A DNA stretch of 64,000 nucleotides from Thiohalocapsa sp. ML1 (GCF_001469165.1 NZ_JABX01000013.1:81696-145695); one strand, 5' to 3'; counted from the first letter of the stretch, positions 44,255 through 53,955 are shown. Program-made: numbers and translations. Notes: a model not told the origin generated them from the sequence alone.

Positions 44255-47200
44255 ATGCCCGCGCCGGAACACCTCGCCCCGCAATCCCCTCGCCGGGGAC
44301 GCCCTGATGGCGCGTCTGCGTCGCCCGCATCGCCGATCTCGCCGCGGCGCCGACCGCGTCGCGCGCTGCTCGGTGCGGCGACGCTGGCTGCCTGTGCACT
44401 CTTCACTGCCGACGTTGCGGTGGCGGTGTCGGGCGCAGCACCGGCACCGGCCGAGACGGTGGGCGGCGGGGTCTTCTACAACTGGTACGCCGGGCGCTTC
44501 TCCGCGCTGCCGGACTTCGACGCGCTGACGCCGTCCGGCTACGGCGTCGCGCCGGGTTTCAGCATCGACACCTTGCCGCAGCGCGATGACTTCGCGGTGC
44601 GCTACAGCGGCTACCTGAGCATCCCGGAGCCCGGCGAATACCGCTTCTACACGCGCTCCGACGACGGCAGCGAGCTGCTGCTCGACGGCGAGCGCATCGT
44701 CGACAACGACGGCCTGCACGGCATGCGCACGCGCTGGAGCCAGCCCCTGCTGCTCGCGGCCGGCGACTATCCGATCACGGTCGGCTTCTTCGAGGCCACC
44801 GGCCACGAGGGCCTGGAGGTGGGCTTCGAGGGACCGGACGGCAGGCTCCGGCAGATCGACCCAGGGCTCTTGGCCTTTGACGCGGCGCAGATGCCCCAGC
44901 CGCGCCCGGCGGACGACACGGCGGACCTGGACCTGTATCCCGGCGTCGCCTACGGCTGGTATGCCGGGCGCTGGGACCGGCTGCCGGACTTCGCGGCGCT
45001 GACGCCGGACTTCCTCGGGGTCGCGGACGGCTTCGACAGCGGCGTCTCGCTCGCGCGCTATCGTTTCGCGCTGCGCTTCCAGGCCTACATCGAGGTGCCG
45101 GAGGACGGCATCTACACCTTCTACACCAGCTCCGACGACGGTAGCGCGCTCTACGTCGGCGACCGCCGCGTGGTGGACAACGATGGACTCCATGGCCCGC
45201 GCGAGCGCGCCGGCGCCATCGCGCTCGCGGCGGGGCTGCACCGCATCACCGTGGACCTGTTCCAGGACGGCGGCGGCGAGCTGCTGGACGTGGTCTGGTC
45301 CGGTCCCGGCTTCACGCGCGCGCCCATCGCGGCGGAGGCGCTCAGCTTCGCCCTCGACATGCTGCCGCCGCTGCGCGAGCCGGTGACCCCGGACGAAGAC
45401 CTGCTGCCCGGCCTCGCCTACCGCTACAGCGAGGGCAATTGGGACAGCATGCCGGACCTCGACGCCGAGGCGGTGCTGGAACATGGCGTCATCGCCGTGC
45501 CAGGCCTTGAGCCGCGCATGGCCACGGACCGCTATGCCTTCTCGTACCGGGGCTACATCGAGGTGCCCGCGGACGGCGTCTACGCCTTCACGCTGGCCTC
45601 CAACGCCCCGGCCAAGCTCTGGATCGGCGCGGACGACGACGCCGAGCTCGTCGCCGAGCTGGACAAACACCGCAGCGGGCAGCAGGACCTGGGCGCGCTG
45701 CCGCTCGCGGCCGGTGTCCACCCGATCCGCATCGACTACTTCGAGCGCTGGGGCGGCGATCTGCTGTCCGTCAGCCTGCAGGGACCGGGCGACGACTCCG
45801 CGCAGCCGCTGCCGGCGGCGGCGCTGTTCCACAGCCAGTCGCAGCTTCCGGCCTATCTCGCGGCAGCGTCGCCGGACGGCGGGCTCACCGGCGGCCTCGC
45901 CTACACCTACTACGAAGGCGACTGGCGCACCCTCGACGCGATGCAGCCGGAGCAGGTCCGCGCCCACGGCATCGTCGACGGCTTCCGCCTCGACCCGCGC
46001 GAGACCGACGACAAATTCGGCTTCGTCTACGAGGGCTGGATCGACATCGACCAGCCCGGCTTCCATCGTTTCTTCACCAACTCCGACGACGGCTCCAGGC
46101 TCTGGATCGGCGATGCGCTGGTGGTGGACAACGACGGCCTGCACGGCCCGCAGGACGCCTGGGGCAGCGTCGGGCTGGAGGCCGGCCTGCACCGCATCCG
46201 CGTCGCCTTCTTCGAGCGCTGGGGCGGCGAGACGCTGACGGTGCGGCACGCGCCGCCCGGTGCCGAGCCGGCGGAGATCCCGTTGACACGCCTGGGCCAC
46301 TCGGCGGATCAGCTACCGTCGCTAATCGCCGCGCTGCCGGAGCCTGCGGACCTCAGCGCCGGCCTGGCTTACGCCTTCGCCAAGGGCGACTTCAAGGCGC
46401 CGCCGGACTTCGCAACGCTGGAACCCTCGGTGCATGGCGTCGCCGACGGGCTCGACCTTGGCGTCGCGCCGACCGGCGACAAGCTCGCGCTCAAGTACAC
46501 GGGTTTCATTCGGGTGCCGCAGGCGGGCTTCTACCGCTTCTTCGCCACCGCCGACGACGGCGCGGCGCTCGTCATCGCGGGCCAGCCGGTCCTCGTCGGC
46601 AGCCGCAATCGCGAGGCCTTCGGCAGCCTGGGGCTGGAAGCCGGCCTGCACGCCTTCGAGCTGGTCTATCACCAGCGCTGGGGCGACAAGGCGCTCGCGC
46701 TGTCCTGGCAGTTGCCGGACGGCACCGCGGCGGCGATCCCCGCCACGGCGTTCAGCCATACGACGGATCAGTTGCCCGCGCTGACGGCGGCGGTCACGCC
46801 GCACGGCGACCTCGCGCCCGGCCTCGCCTATCGCCAATACGAGGGCTCCTGGAGCCGGCTGCCCGACTTCGCGACGCTGACCCCGACCACCCTCGGCGTC
46901 AGCCCGGTGCTGGACCTCGCGCGGGCCACGACGGACCGCAAGCTCGGGCTGCGCTTCGACGGCTACCTGCGCGTACCCGAGCGGGGCTTCTACCGGCTCC
47001 ACCTCACGTCCGACGACGGCTCCCGGCTCTGGCTCGGCGATGAGCTGATCGTCGACAACGACGGCCAGCACGGGCCGCGCGAGATCATGGGCGCCATCGG
47101 ACTTGAGGCCGGCCTGCACCCGATCCGCGTGGACTTCTTCCAGAGCTGGGGCGGCATGACGCTGGCACTGGAGATGACCGGCCCGGACGGCGTCCGCGTG

Positions 47201-50128
47201 CCGGTGGCCGCGGCGGACCTGTTCCACACCGCGGACCAGCTTCCGGCCCTGCGGGCGGCGGCAGCCGCCCCGGACGCGCCGCCGGTGTCCGGCGCGCTGC
47301 CCGGCCTGGCCTATGAGCTGTATCTCGGCCAGTGGAGCGCGCTGCCGGACTTCGCTGCGCTCGCGCCGGACGGCGTCGGCATCGCCACCGCGCCGGACCT
47401 GGCCAGCATCGGCCAGACGGACAAGTTCGGCGTCCGCTACCGCGGCTGGCTGCGCATCGACGCCGCCGGCTGGTACGACTTCCGGCTCGGCTCCGACGAC
47501 GGCAGCCGGCTCCTGATCGGCGACGCGCTCGTCATCGACAACGACGGCCTGCACGGCTATCGGGAGGTCGCGGGCGCCGTCGGTCTCGAAGCCGGCTGGC
47601 ACCCCATCGAGGTCCAGTTCTTCGAGCGCCACGGCGACGAGCGCCTGACCCTCGCGCTGCGCGGCCCGGCCGGCGACTTCGGCCCGCTGCCGGCGGACGC
47701 GCTGATGCTCGACCCCGCCCTGCTGCCGGACCTGCAGGACGCGGGCGCCAACGCGGCCAACCTCATCGGCGGCGTCGACTATGCCTACTACGAGGGCCGC
47801 TGGTCCGTGCTGCCGGACTTCGCGGCGCTGACGCCGGTGGCCACGGGTGTCGTAGACAGCTTCACGCTGGCGCCGCGGCTCAAGGACGACAACTACGGCT
47901 TCGTCTTCAACGCCTACATCGACATCCCCGAGTACGGCCATTACGAGTTTTGCACGCGCTCGGACGACGGCAGCAAGCTCTACATCGGCGACACCGAGGT
48001 GGTGGACAACGACGGGCTGCATGCCGCGCGCACCCGCTGCGGGCGCATCGGGCTCGACCGCGGCCGCCACGCCATCCGCGTGACCTTCTTCGAGCGCGGC
48101 GGCGACGACAGCCTGGAGGTGACCTACTCGGGACCGCGCTTCGGCACCACGGCCGTCACCGCGGACGTGCTGTTCCGCATCGACCCGGCCATCGGCGAGC
48201 CGGGCACGGCACCGGACGGCGGCCCCATCAGCACGGTGGCCAACGCCGACCCGACGCCGGCGCCGGACATCGCCGGCACCGGCATCGGCCAGGGCCAGTC
48301 CATCACCATCGCCGTGCTCGCCAACGACAGTGACCCGGACGGCGACATCCTGGTGCTGACCGGCGCCGACTCGGCGACAGCGGCCGGTGCCGCCGTCGTC
48401 GCCGAGGACGGCCGTCGTCTGGTCTACACGCCGCCGCTCGGCTTCGTCGGCACCGACGCCGTGAGCTACAGCGTCGGCGACCGCCGCGGCGGTTCCGCCT
48501 ACGGCACGCTCACGGTGGAGGTCGGCGCCGGCGTTGTCCCGGTCATGACCGCCGAGGAGGCCGTGCGCTTCCTGAACCAGGCCACCTTCGGCGCGACCCG
48601 CGAGGACATCGCGACCGTGATGCTCATGGGTCCGGAGGCCTGGATCGACGCGCAGCTCGCGCTGCCCGCCAGCGGCCACGAGGGGCTGTTCGATGAGCTC
48701 CGGTCCCTCGCGCCGAATGCCGACAACCGCCAACTGCGCATCAACGCCTGGCTGCGCCACGCCGTCGGCGCGCCCGATCAACTGCGCCAGCGCATGGCGT
48801 TTGCGCTGTCGCAGATCTTCGTGGTCGGCGACCTGGGCAACGTGCTCGCCACCGACGCCGGGGCGCTCGGTGCCGTGCACTACTACGACATGCTCGTGGA
48901 CGGCGCCTTCGGCCCCTATCGCACGCTGCTCGAAGGCGTGACCCTGCACCCGGCCATGGGCTTCTTCTTGGATAGCGCCGGCAACGTCAAGGAAGACCCG
49001 ATCACCGGCACGGTGCCGGATGAGAACTACGCCCGCGAGGTGCTGCAGCTCTTCTCCATCGGCCTGTGGGAGCTGTTGCCGAACGGCGAGCAACTGCTCG
49101 ACGCCGACGGCAAGCCCATCCCGAGCTACACCGGCGAGGACATCATGCAGTACGCCCGCGTCTTCACCGGCTGGGACTATGCCACCGAGGCGCTGCCGGA
49201 CAAGTGGCGCCTGCCGATGGTGCTGGACCCGGGCGAGCACGAGCAGGGCGAGAAGCGGCTGCTCGATCCGGCGGTGCGCGGGCAGCTCGTCGTGATTCCG
49301 GCGGACCTGAACCTGATCACCGGCGACCCGACGGCGGACCTCGCCTGGACGCTGGACAACATCGCCGCGCACCGCAACGTCGCGCCCTTCATCGGCCGGC
49401 AGTTGATCCAGCGCTTCGTCACCAGCAACCCGAGTCCGGACTATGTCGGTCGCGTCGCAGACGCCTTCCGCAACAGCGGCGGCGACCTCGGCGAGACCAT
49501 CCGCGCCGTGCTGCTGGACCAGGAGGCGCGCACCGGCACGCCGGACCCGCTCGATGGGCTCTTCGCCGACGCCGAGCCGGGCAGCGAGGCGGCACTGCCC
49601 CGCGCCTTCGGCAAGGTCAAGGAGCCGTTGCTGCAGCTCACCGGGCTCTGGCGTGCGCTGGGCATCGACCCGGACGAGACCGCGCTGACGGTGGCCGAGC
49701 TGGCACCGCTGGGCCAGGTGCCGCTGTCGGCGCCCTCGGTGTTCAACTTCTTCCAGCCGGACTATCAGGCGCCGGGGGAGATCGCGGCGCTCGGCCTGGA
49801 CTCGCCGGAGCTCCAGATCATCACCGAGCAGCAGATCACCGGCGCCGTGTCGATCATGGACACCTGGACGCTCGGGGCGACGCAGAACGGCGCGGACTGG
49901 TACGACCTGTCCATGGAGCTGGCCATGGCGGACTCCGGGGCGGCGAAGATCGTCGAGCACCTGAGCCTGTTGTTCCTGGGCGGGGAGATGTCCGACACGC
50001 TGCGGGAGGTCCTGTATGACCAGGTGTTCTACGACTACGACCGCCAGGGCGAGAGCGGGCGCCTGACCCGGGTGCTGGCCGCCGTCTACCTGATCGTCAC
50101 GTCGCCTGAATATCTGATCGAGGAGTAA
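44255..50128 (+). CDS. Giant secreted protein: eight PA14 modules plus DUF1800
   Basis: A 1957-residue protein. An N-terminal basic stretch and hydrophobic segment (LLGAATLAACALFTADVAVA) look like a signal peptide. Eight PA14-type beta modules of 152-163 residues follow (starts near residues 69, 226, 383, 543, 700, 852, 1015 and 1169), each beginning GLAYxxYEGxW-like and carrying SDDGSxLxIGD, VVDNDGLHG and EAGLHPIRV. Next comes a bacterial Ig/cadherin-like domain (about 1333-1425, VLANDSDPDGDILVLTGA). The last 525 residues are DUF1800 (AVRFLNQATFGATREDI, LRQRMAFALSQIFVV, PDENYAREVLQLFSIGL). PA14 modules bind carbohydrates in several families. GGAG precedes the ATG. The next gene is DUF1501, the constant partner of DUF1800. 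Confidence 0.92.
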   Translation: MPAPEHLAPQSPRRGRPDGASASPASPISPRRRPRRALLGAATLAACALFTADVAVAVSGAAPAPAETVGGGVFYNWYAGRFSALPDFDALTPSGYGVAPGFSIDTLPQRDDFAVRYSGYLSIPEPGEYRFYTRSDDGSELLLDGERIVDNDGLHGMRTRWSQPLLLAAGDYPITVGFFEATGHEGLEVGFEGPDGRLRQIDPGLLAFDAAQMPQPRPADDTADLDLYPGVAYGWYAGRWDRLPDFAALTPDFLGVADGFDSGVSLARYRFALRFQAYIEVPEDGIYTFYTSSDDGSALYVGDRRVVDNDGLHGPRERAGAIALAAGLHRITVDLFQDGGGELLDVVWSGPGFTRAPIAAEALSFALDMLPPLREPVTPDEDLLPGLAYRYSEGNWDSMPDLDAEAVLEHGVIAVPGLEPRMATDRYAFSYRGYIEVPADGVYAFTLASNAPAKLWIGADDDAELVAELDKHRSGQQDLGALPLAAGVHPIRIDYFERWGGDLLSVSLQGPGDDSAQPLPAAALFHSQSQLPAYLAAASPDGGLTGGLAYTYYEGDWRTLDAMQPEQVRAHGIVDGFRLDPRETDDKFGFVYEGWIDIDQPGFHRFFTNSDDGSRLWIGDALVVDNDGLHGPQDAWGSVGLEAGLHRIRVAFFERWGGETLTVRHAPPGAEPAEIPLTRLGHSADQLPSLIAALPEPADLSAGLAYAFAKGDFKAPPDFATLEPSVHGVADGLDLGVAPTGDKLALKYTGFIRVPQAGFYRFFATADDGAALVIAGQPVLVGSRNREAFGSLGLEAGLHAFELVYHQRWGDKALALSWQLPDGTAAAIPATAFSHTTDQLPALTAAVTPHGDLAPGLAYRQYEGSWSRLPDFATLTPTTLGVSPVLDLARATTDRKLGLRFDGYLRVPERGFYRLHLTSDDGSRLWLGDELIVDNDGQHGPREIMGAIGLEAGLHPIRVDFFQSWGGMTLALEMTGPDGVRVPVAAADLFHTADQLPALRAAAAAPDAPPVSGALPGLAYELYLGQWSALPDFAALAPDGVGIATAPDLASIGQTDKFGVRYRGWLRIDAAGWYDFRLGSDDGSRLLIGDALVIDNDGLHGYREVAGAVGLEAGWHPIEVQFFERHGDERLTLALRGPAGDFGPLPADALMLDPALLPDLQDAGANAANLIGGVDYAYYEGRWSVLPDFAALTPVATGVVDSFTLAPRLKDDNYGFVFNAYIDIPEYGHYEFCTRSDDGSKLYIGDTEVVDNDGLHAARTRCGRIGLDRGRHAIRVTFFERGGDDSLEVTYSGPRFGTTAVTADVLFRIDPAIGEPGTAPDGGPISTVANADPTPAPDIAGTGIGQGQSITIAVLANDSDPDGDILVLTGADSATAAGAAVVAEDGRRLVYTPPLGFVGTDAVSYSVGDRRGGSAYGTLTVEVGAGVVPVMTAEEAVRFLNQATFGATREDIATVMLMGPEAWIDAQLALPASGHEGLFDELRSLAPNADNRQLRINAWLRHAVGAPDQLRQRMAFALSQIFVVGDLGNVLATDAGALGAVHYYDMLVDGAFGPYRTLLEGVTLHPAMGFFLDSAGNVKEDPITGTVPDENYAREVLQLFSIGLWELLPNGEQLLDADGKPIPSYTGEDIMQYARVFTGWDYATEALPDKWRLPMVLDPGEHEQGEKRLLDPAVRGQLVVIPADLNLITGDPTADLAWTLDNIAAHRNVAPFIGRQLIQRFVTSNPSPDYVGRVADAFRNSGGDLGETIRAVLLDQEARTGTPDPLDGLFADAEPGSEAALPRAFGKVKEPLLQLTGLWRALGIDPDETALTVAELAPLGQVPLSAPSVFNFFQPDYQAPGEIAALGLDSPELQIITEQQITGAVSIMDTWTLGATQNGADWYDLSMELAMADSGAAKIVEHLSLLFLGGEMSDTLREVLYDQVFYDYDRQGESGRLTRVLAAVYLIVTSPEYLIEE
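44459..48200 (+). repeat. Eight tandem PA14 coding modules
   Basis: Modules start near 44459, 44931, 45402, 45883, 46352, 46810, 47297 and 47761, about 470 bp apart. Six keep both SDDGS and DNDG. Module 3 has lost both, and module 5 keeps ADDG but lacks DNDG. The protein probably grew by internal tandem duplication followed by divergence. Confidence 0.9.
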
Positions 50129-50133
50129 TCGAC

Positions 50134-51534
50134 ATGCGCAACACCATCGACCAACGCGCGCGCCGGCGCTTCCTCGGCCAGCTCGGGGCGCTCGCCGGCG
50201 CCGCCGCCCGGCCCACGGCGGCGCTGTCCGCGCTCGGCCTGCTGAACGCGAGCCGGCTCGCCGCCGCGGCGGACGTGCCCGGCGACTACAAGGCGCTGAT
50301 CTGCATCTTCCTGTTCGGCGGCAACGACTCGCACAACTGCGTGATCCCGTCCGACCCGGCCGGGCACGCCACCTACGCGGTGTCCCGGCGCGGGCTCACG
50401 ATCCCGGCGGAGGCGCTGCTGCCGCTGCCGGACGCGATGCATCCGGACCCGCTCGGGCGGACCTTCGGGCTCAATCCGGATATGGGCGCGCTGAAACCCG
50501 TGTATGACGCCGGCCGGCTCGCCGTCACGCTCAGCGTCGGCCCGCTGGTGGAGCCGCTGACCAAGGCAACGTACCGCAGCGGCGGCCGGCGCCCGCCGAG
50601 CATCGGCTCGCACTCCGACCAGCAGTTCCAGACCCAGACCTGCGGCATTTTTGCGTCGGATGCCGGCTATACCGGCTGGCACGGGCGGCTCGGGGACTAT
50701 TTCTTCGGCCGCAACATCGGGCTGTCCACGTTCACCAACGTGTCGCTGTCCGGCGACAACGTGATCCAGGTCGGCGAGCAGGTCATGCCCTACGCCGTCA
50801 ACACCAATGGCGTGCTGCAAGTGCCGGTGAGCCGCTTCGTCTCCGGCAACCTTCAGGGTCGGCTCGACGCCGGGCGTCGGGCGCTGCTGTTCGCCACCAG
50901 CCACGTCTTCGACGGCGCCTACAGCGAGACCAAGACGCGCGCGCTCGAAGGCAACCAGGCCCTCGCCGAGGCGCTGGTGAACGCGCCGGAGATCCCGGGC
51001 TTCCCGCCCGGGCGGCTCGGTGCTCAGCTCAGATCCATCGCGCAGATCATGAGCGTCGCCTCGACCATCGGCATCAGCCGGCAGACCTTCTTCGCGTCCA
51101 TGGGCGGCTTCGACACCCACTCCGACCAGAACAACCGCCACCCGCAGCTCATCCGCGAGCTCGCCGACGGCATGGCCGCCTTCGACGCCTGGGCACAGGC
51201 AAACGGTCTCGGCGACCAGGTGACGACCTTCACAGCGTCCGAGTTCGCGCGCACCTTCGCGCAGAACGGCAACGACGGCACGGACCACGCCTGGAGCGGC
51301 ATTCAATTCGTGCAGGGCGGCGCCGTGAACGGCGGGCTCTACGGGCGCATGCCGGACCAGACCATCGACGGCGATGACGACATCGGCGGGCGCGGCCGCT
51401 TCATCCCGGACACCGCGGTGGACCAGGTGGCCTCCACCCTCGCGCACTGGTACGGCGTACCGGCGGACGACCTGCCCGTCATCTGCCCGAACATCGGCAA
51501 CTTCGACGCCGATGATCTGGGGTTCATGGCCTGA
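50134..51534 (+). CDS. DUF1501 protein with Tat-type signal
   Basis: A 466-residue protein of the DUF1501 (sulfatase/alkaline-phosphatase-fold) family. The N-terminus RARRRFLGQLGALAG fits a twin-arginine signal; the core begins YKALICIFLFGGNDSHNCVI, the family signature. Later landmarks are ASMGGFDTHSDQNN and TFTASEFARTFAQNGNDGTD with DHAWSG. Its function is unknown, but DUF1501 and DUF1800 genes occur as neighbours across many phyla and must act together. It starts five bases after the DUF1800 stop. Confidence 0.93.
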   Translation: MRNTIDQRARRRFLGQLGALAGAAARPTAALSALGLLNASRLAAAADVPGDYKALICIFLFGGNDSHNCVIPSDPAGHATYAVSRRGLTIPAEALLPLPDAMHPDPLGRTFGLNPDMGALKPVYDAGRLAVTLSVGPLVEPLTKATYRSGGRRPPSIGSHSDQQFQTQTCGIFASDAGYTGWHGRLGDYFFGRNIGLSTFTNVSLSGDNVIQVGEQVMPYAVNTNGVLQVPVSRFVSGNLQGRLDAGRRALLFATSHVFDGAYSETKTRALEGNQALAEALVNAPEIPGFPPGRLGAQLRSIAQIMSVASTIGISRQTFFASMGGFDTHSDQNNRHPQLIRELADGMAAFDAWAQANGLGDQVTTFTASEFARTFAQNGNDGTDHAWSGIQFVQGGAVNGGLYGRMPDQTIDGDDDIGGRGRFIPDTAVDQVASTLAHWYGVPADDLPVICPNIGNFDADDLGFMA

Positions 51535-51541
51535 GACCCGT

Positions 51542-51564
51542 GCTGCCGGCATCCTGCCGGCAGC
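51542..51564. terminator. Perfect hairpin after the DUF1501 gene
   Basis: GCTGCCGGCA, loop TCC, TGCCGGCAGC, seven bases after the stop codon. There is no T tract, so it is either a weak terminator or an mRNA 3'-end stabiliser. Confidence 0.5.
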
Positions 51565-51761
51565 AGGCAGCCCCGGGCTCCGCAGTGCAACCGCAACCAA
51601 CCTTGCCCAGCAACCGACGCGCCCGACCCGCCGGCGCGCCGGCCTACCCCGCACCGCTTGAGGCGTTGTGCCGGCGGCGTTCATCGCGAAAAGATGCCTG
51701 ACGCGCCGCGCCATGGTAGAAAGTGCGGCGTATCTTCTACCCGTACCTCTTGCCATAGAGC

Positions 51762-52019
51762 ATGCCAATGTCGCTCAACATCAAGAGCACCGAGGCGGAC
51801 ACGCTGGTGACCGCGCTCGCCGATCTGACCGGAGAGACCAAGACCCGCGCCGTGCTTGTTGCAGTGAAGGAGCGCTTGGAGCGGATCAAGCGCCGTCAAG
51901 ACCAAGAGGCACTGAGCGCCGACCTCATGCGTATCGGCAGGCGCTGTGTCGGCGATGATCACGGACGACACATCGATCACGCCGAGCTGCTCTATGACGA
52001 GCGCGGATTGCCGAGATGA
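51762..52019 (+). CDS. VapB-type antitoxin (Rv0623/PSK-like)
   Basis: An 85-residue ribbon-helix-helix antitoxin of the Rv0623-like VapB group: MSLNIKSTEADTLVTALADL forms the beta strand and first helix, TGETKTRAVLVAVKERLERI the second helix, and the tail DDHGRHIDHAELLYDERGLP wraps the toxin. The first ATG (51762) and the one two codons later (51768) are both possible. It overlaps vapC by four bases. Confidence 0.85.
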   Translation: MPMSLNIKSTEADTLVTALADLTGETKTRAVLVAVKERLERIKRRQDQEALSADLMRIGRRCVGDDHGRHIDHAELLYDERGLPR

Positions 52020-52402
52020 TCATCGACACCTCTGCCATACTCGCGATCCTGTTCCAAGAGGCTGATGCGGAGCGTTATGCGAACGCCATCGCTGGCGCCG
52101 AATCGCGCAGAATGTCCGCGGCGAGCTTCCTGGAGGCCGGCATCGTCGTGGACAATCAGCTCGGTGCCGCCGCGGGGCGGCAACTAGATGCGCTCGTCGC
52201 GCGCGCGGACATCGGGATAGAGCCCGTGACCCGAGAGCAGGCCGTCATCGCACGCCAGGCCTACCTGGACTACGGCAAGGGCAGGTACCCCGCCAAACTC
52301 AATTTCGGTGATTGCTTTTCCTATGCCTTGGCCAAGACGACCGGCATGCCGCTGCTGTTCAAGGGGGAAGACTTTTCCAAGACAGACCTATCAGCGGTTT
52401 AG
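52016..52402 (+). CDS. VapC-type PIN ribonuclease toxin (intact)
   Basis: A 128-residue PIN toxin with all four acidic positions visible: MIIDTSAILAILFQE (Asp), SAASFLEAGIVVD (Glu), and LNFGDCFSYALAKTTGMPLLF followed by KGEDFSKTD (Asp and Asp). The length is normal for VapC. It is coupled to the antitoxin by an ATGA overlap. This is one of only two apparently complete toxin genes among the modules in the window. Confidence 0.9.
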   Translation: MIIDTSAILAILFQEADAERYANAIAGAESRRMSAASFLEAGIVVDNQLGAAAGRQLDALVARADIGIEPVTREQAVIARQAYLDYGKGRYPAKLNFGDCFSYALAKTTGMPLLFKGEDFSKTDLSAV

Positions 52403-52499
52403 ACTTTAACCGCCGGTGCGGAAGCTACTCTCGTATACCTTGGAACCCTCGTCTCTTTCTTCGCTGGTTGCTCCATGCCCACGCCCACCCGCGTCCCAG

Positions 52500-52956
52500 A
52501 AACTCGGCGTCTCAGCGAAGTCCTTCCCGCGGGACGACGAGGGCGGACTGGAATTCGCCAGGATCGTGGATCTCCTCCCGTTTCATGAGGCCAGGCGCGA
52601 AGGCCGCACCTTCAACCTGTTCACCAACCGCGCTGGCGACTATGGCGGGATGGACAGTTTCGCCGACGGCGGACTGCGGATCGCCAGCCGTATCGGCTAT
52701 CAGTACGAGTTCTATCCGTCGCCCCTCAGTAACGAGCATCGCGCCGAGATCAAGGCCGCGATCGCCAAAGCACAACAGGCCCAACAGGGAAGAAAGCAGA
52801 GGCGCCGACTGTCCAAGCTCGTGAGCGTGACGCCGGATGACCTAACCGTGACGCGCTCGCAGGTGCCCGGGCGCACGACGGCCACGGCGAGCCGGCTCGA
52901 CGTCGGAGTCGTCGTGGACGACCTGCCGGGACCAAACATTTGGGAGCAAGAGACCA
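52500..52956 (+). pseudogene. Unidentified coding remnant between two toxin-antitoxin modules
   Basis: One frame shows a plausible protein (GLEFARIVDLLPFHEARREG, RTFNLFTNRAGDYGGMDSFA, GLRIASRIGYQYEFYPSPLS, EIKAAIAKAQQAQQGRKQRR) without a clear start. It runs on into the next antitoxin gene in another frame. I do not recognise it; it may be a 3' fragment of a longer gene. Confidence 0.35.
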
Positions 52957-53232
52957 ATGGCCATCGTGTCACTATCCGTGCCGGATTCGGCACTGTCCGC
53001 CTTACGGCGTTCTCCGGCCGAGCTCGGCCGCGAGCTGAAGCTAGCGGCAGCCATCCACTGGTACGGGCGGGGCCTGTTGTCACAGGAGCGCGCTGCGGAG
53101 CTGGCGGGAATGAACCGCCGTGACTTCATTCGCGCCCTTGCGCGAGAAGGGGTCGACGTCTTCCATGTGGACGACGACGGCCTCGCCCGGGAGCTTGGTC
53201 AGGACACGGGCGGACCCAAGACGAATCAATGA
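52957..53232 (+). CDS. UPF0175-family antitoxin, second module
   Basis: A 91-residue UPF0175 protein (MAIVSLSVPDSALSALRRSP, LGRELKLAAAIHWYGRGLLS, ERAAELAGMNRRDFIRALAR) with the same helix-turn-helix as the copy at 33302, but only distant similarity elsewhere. Its stop overlaps the start of a DUF3368 toxin gene that is broken, so the antitoxin is now probably alone. Confidence 0.85.
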   Translation: MAIVSLSVPDSALSALRRSPAELGRELKLAAAIHWYGRGLLSQERAAELAGMNRRDFIRALAREGVDVFHVDDDGLARELGQDTGGPKTNQ

Positions 53233-53722
53233 CTGCCATCGCCCCCCGCTTGGTCGTCAACACTTCGCCGTTGATCCACTTGGCCGAGGCGGACCTGCTG
53301 AACCTGTTGCAGGAGGCCGCGCCAATCATCTGGATACCGGAGCCGGTTGCCGCGGAAATTCGAGCCTACGGACCCGGGGATCCAACCGCACGGGCGCTCG
53401 CCGCCTAAGATTGGCTGGCGGTTCGACCGGTTCCGCCATCCTCTGCCGAGGTACAAGCATGGGACTTGGGACCGGGAGAAAGCGCGGTCATTGAGCTCGC
53501 ACGGAGCTTCGCCGACAGCACGGTCGTGATCGACGACTTGGCGGGGCGCCGCTGTGCCGAGCGTTCGGGCTTGCGTTGCGCGGGACTGTCGGGCTGGTGC
53601 TTGCCGCAAAAAGGGCCGGTCGCCTCCCGGTCGCACGTCCGGTGTTGGAGAGATTGCGCGACAACGGAATGTACCTGTCCGACGCGGTATTGCAGCGGGC
53701 GCTGCGGTTCGTGGGGGAATAG
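53229..53722 (+). pseudogene. DUF3368 PIN toxin with a nonsense codon and a frameshift
   Basis: The frame starts TAIAPRLVVNTSPLIHLAEA and meets TAA at 53406-53408 after 59 codons. The same frame then continues with family sequence (PGESAVIELARSFADSTVVI, DDLAGRRCAE) until about 53563, where a one-base deletion shifts it. The end is legible in another frame (GLVLAAKRAGRLPVARPVLE, RLRDNGMYLSDAVLQRALRF) and stops at 53720-53722. Two lesions make it non-functional. Confidence 0.85.
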
Positions 53723-53885
53723 GCCAGACCTGTAGCCGCATCGGGCTGTACAGGAGGCGGAAGGCACGCACGGAATCCCTCGTCATCCGGGACGGGAATA
53801 GGGTTACCTCGGTCAAGCCTCGGACCCGCCTCGACCTTCTCGATCTCGCGGCGCATGCAAAGTGGCGCCTTTGCGGCAACCAACG

Positions 53886-53907
53886 AAAACGGGGCCCGAA
53901 GGCCCCG
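53886..53907 (-). terminator. Rho-independent terminator of the amtB operon
   Basis: On the minus strand CGGGGCC, loop TTCG, GGCCCCG is followed by TTTT. It lies 48 bp beyond the amtB stop. Confidence 0.85.
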
Positions 53908-53955
53908 CTGCAAGCATGAGCGCGCGTCCCTGCGCGGTCTGTTCGGTGGTGGGCG

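Noticed and set aside
43585..44307. Cys-containing frame (CPIC-like) in the znuA-DUF1800 gap
   Set aside because: It overlaps znuA in antisense, and the short Cys cluster has no zinc-ribbon spacing or conserved context.
44231..46300. Long minus-strand frame before the PA14 gene
   Set aside because: Antisense to PA14 modules 1-4, with biased composition and no motifs.
46322..49960. A 1212-codon open frame opposite the PA14/DUF1800 gene
   Set aside because: The plus-strand protein has clear domains in the same interval; the antisense product is low-complexity Arg/Gly/Val sequence.
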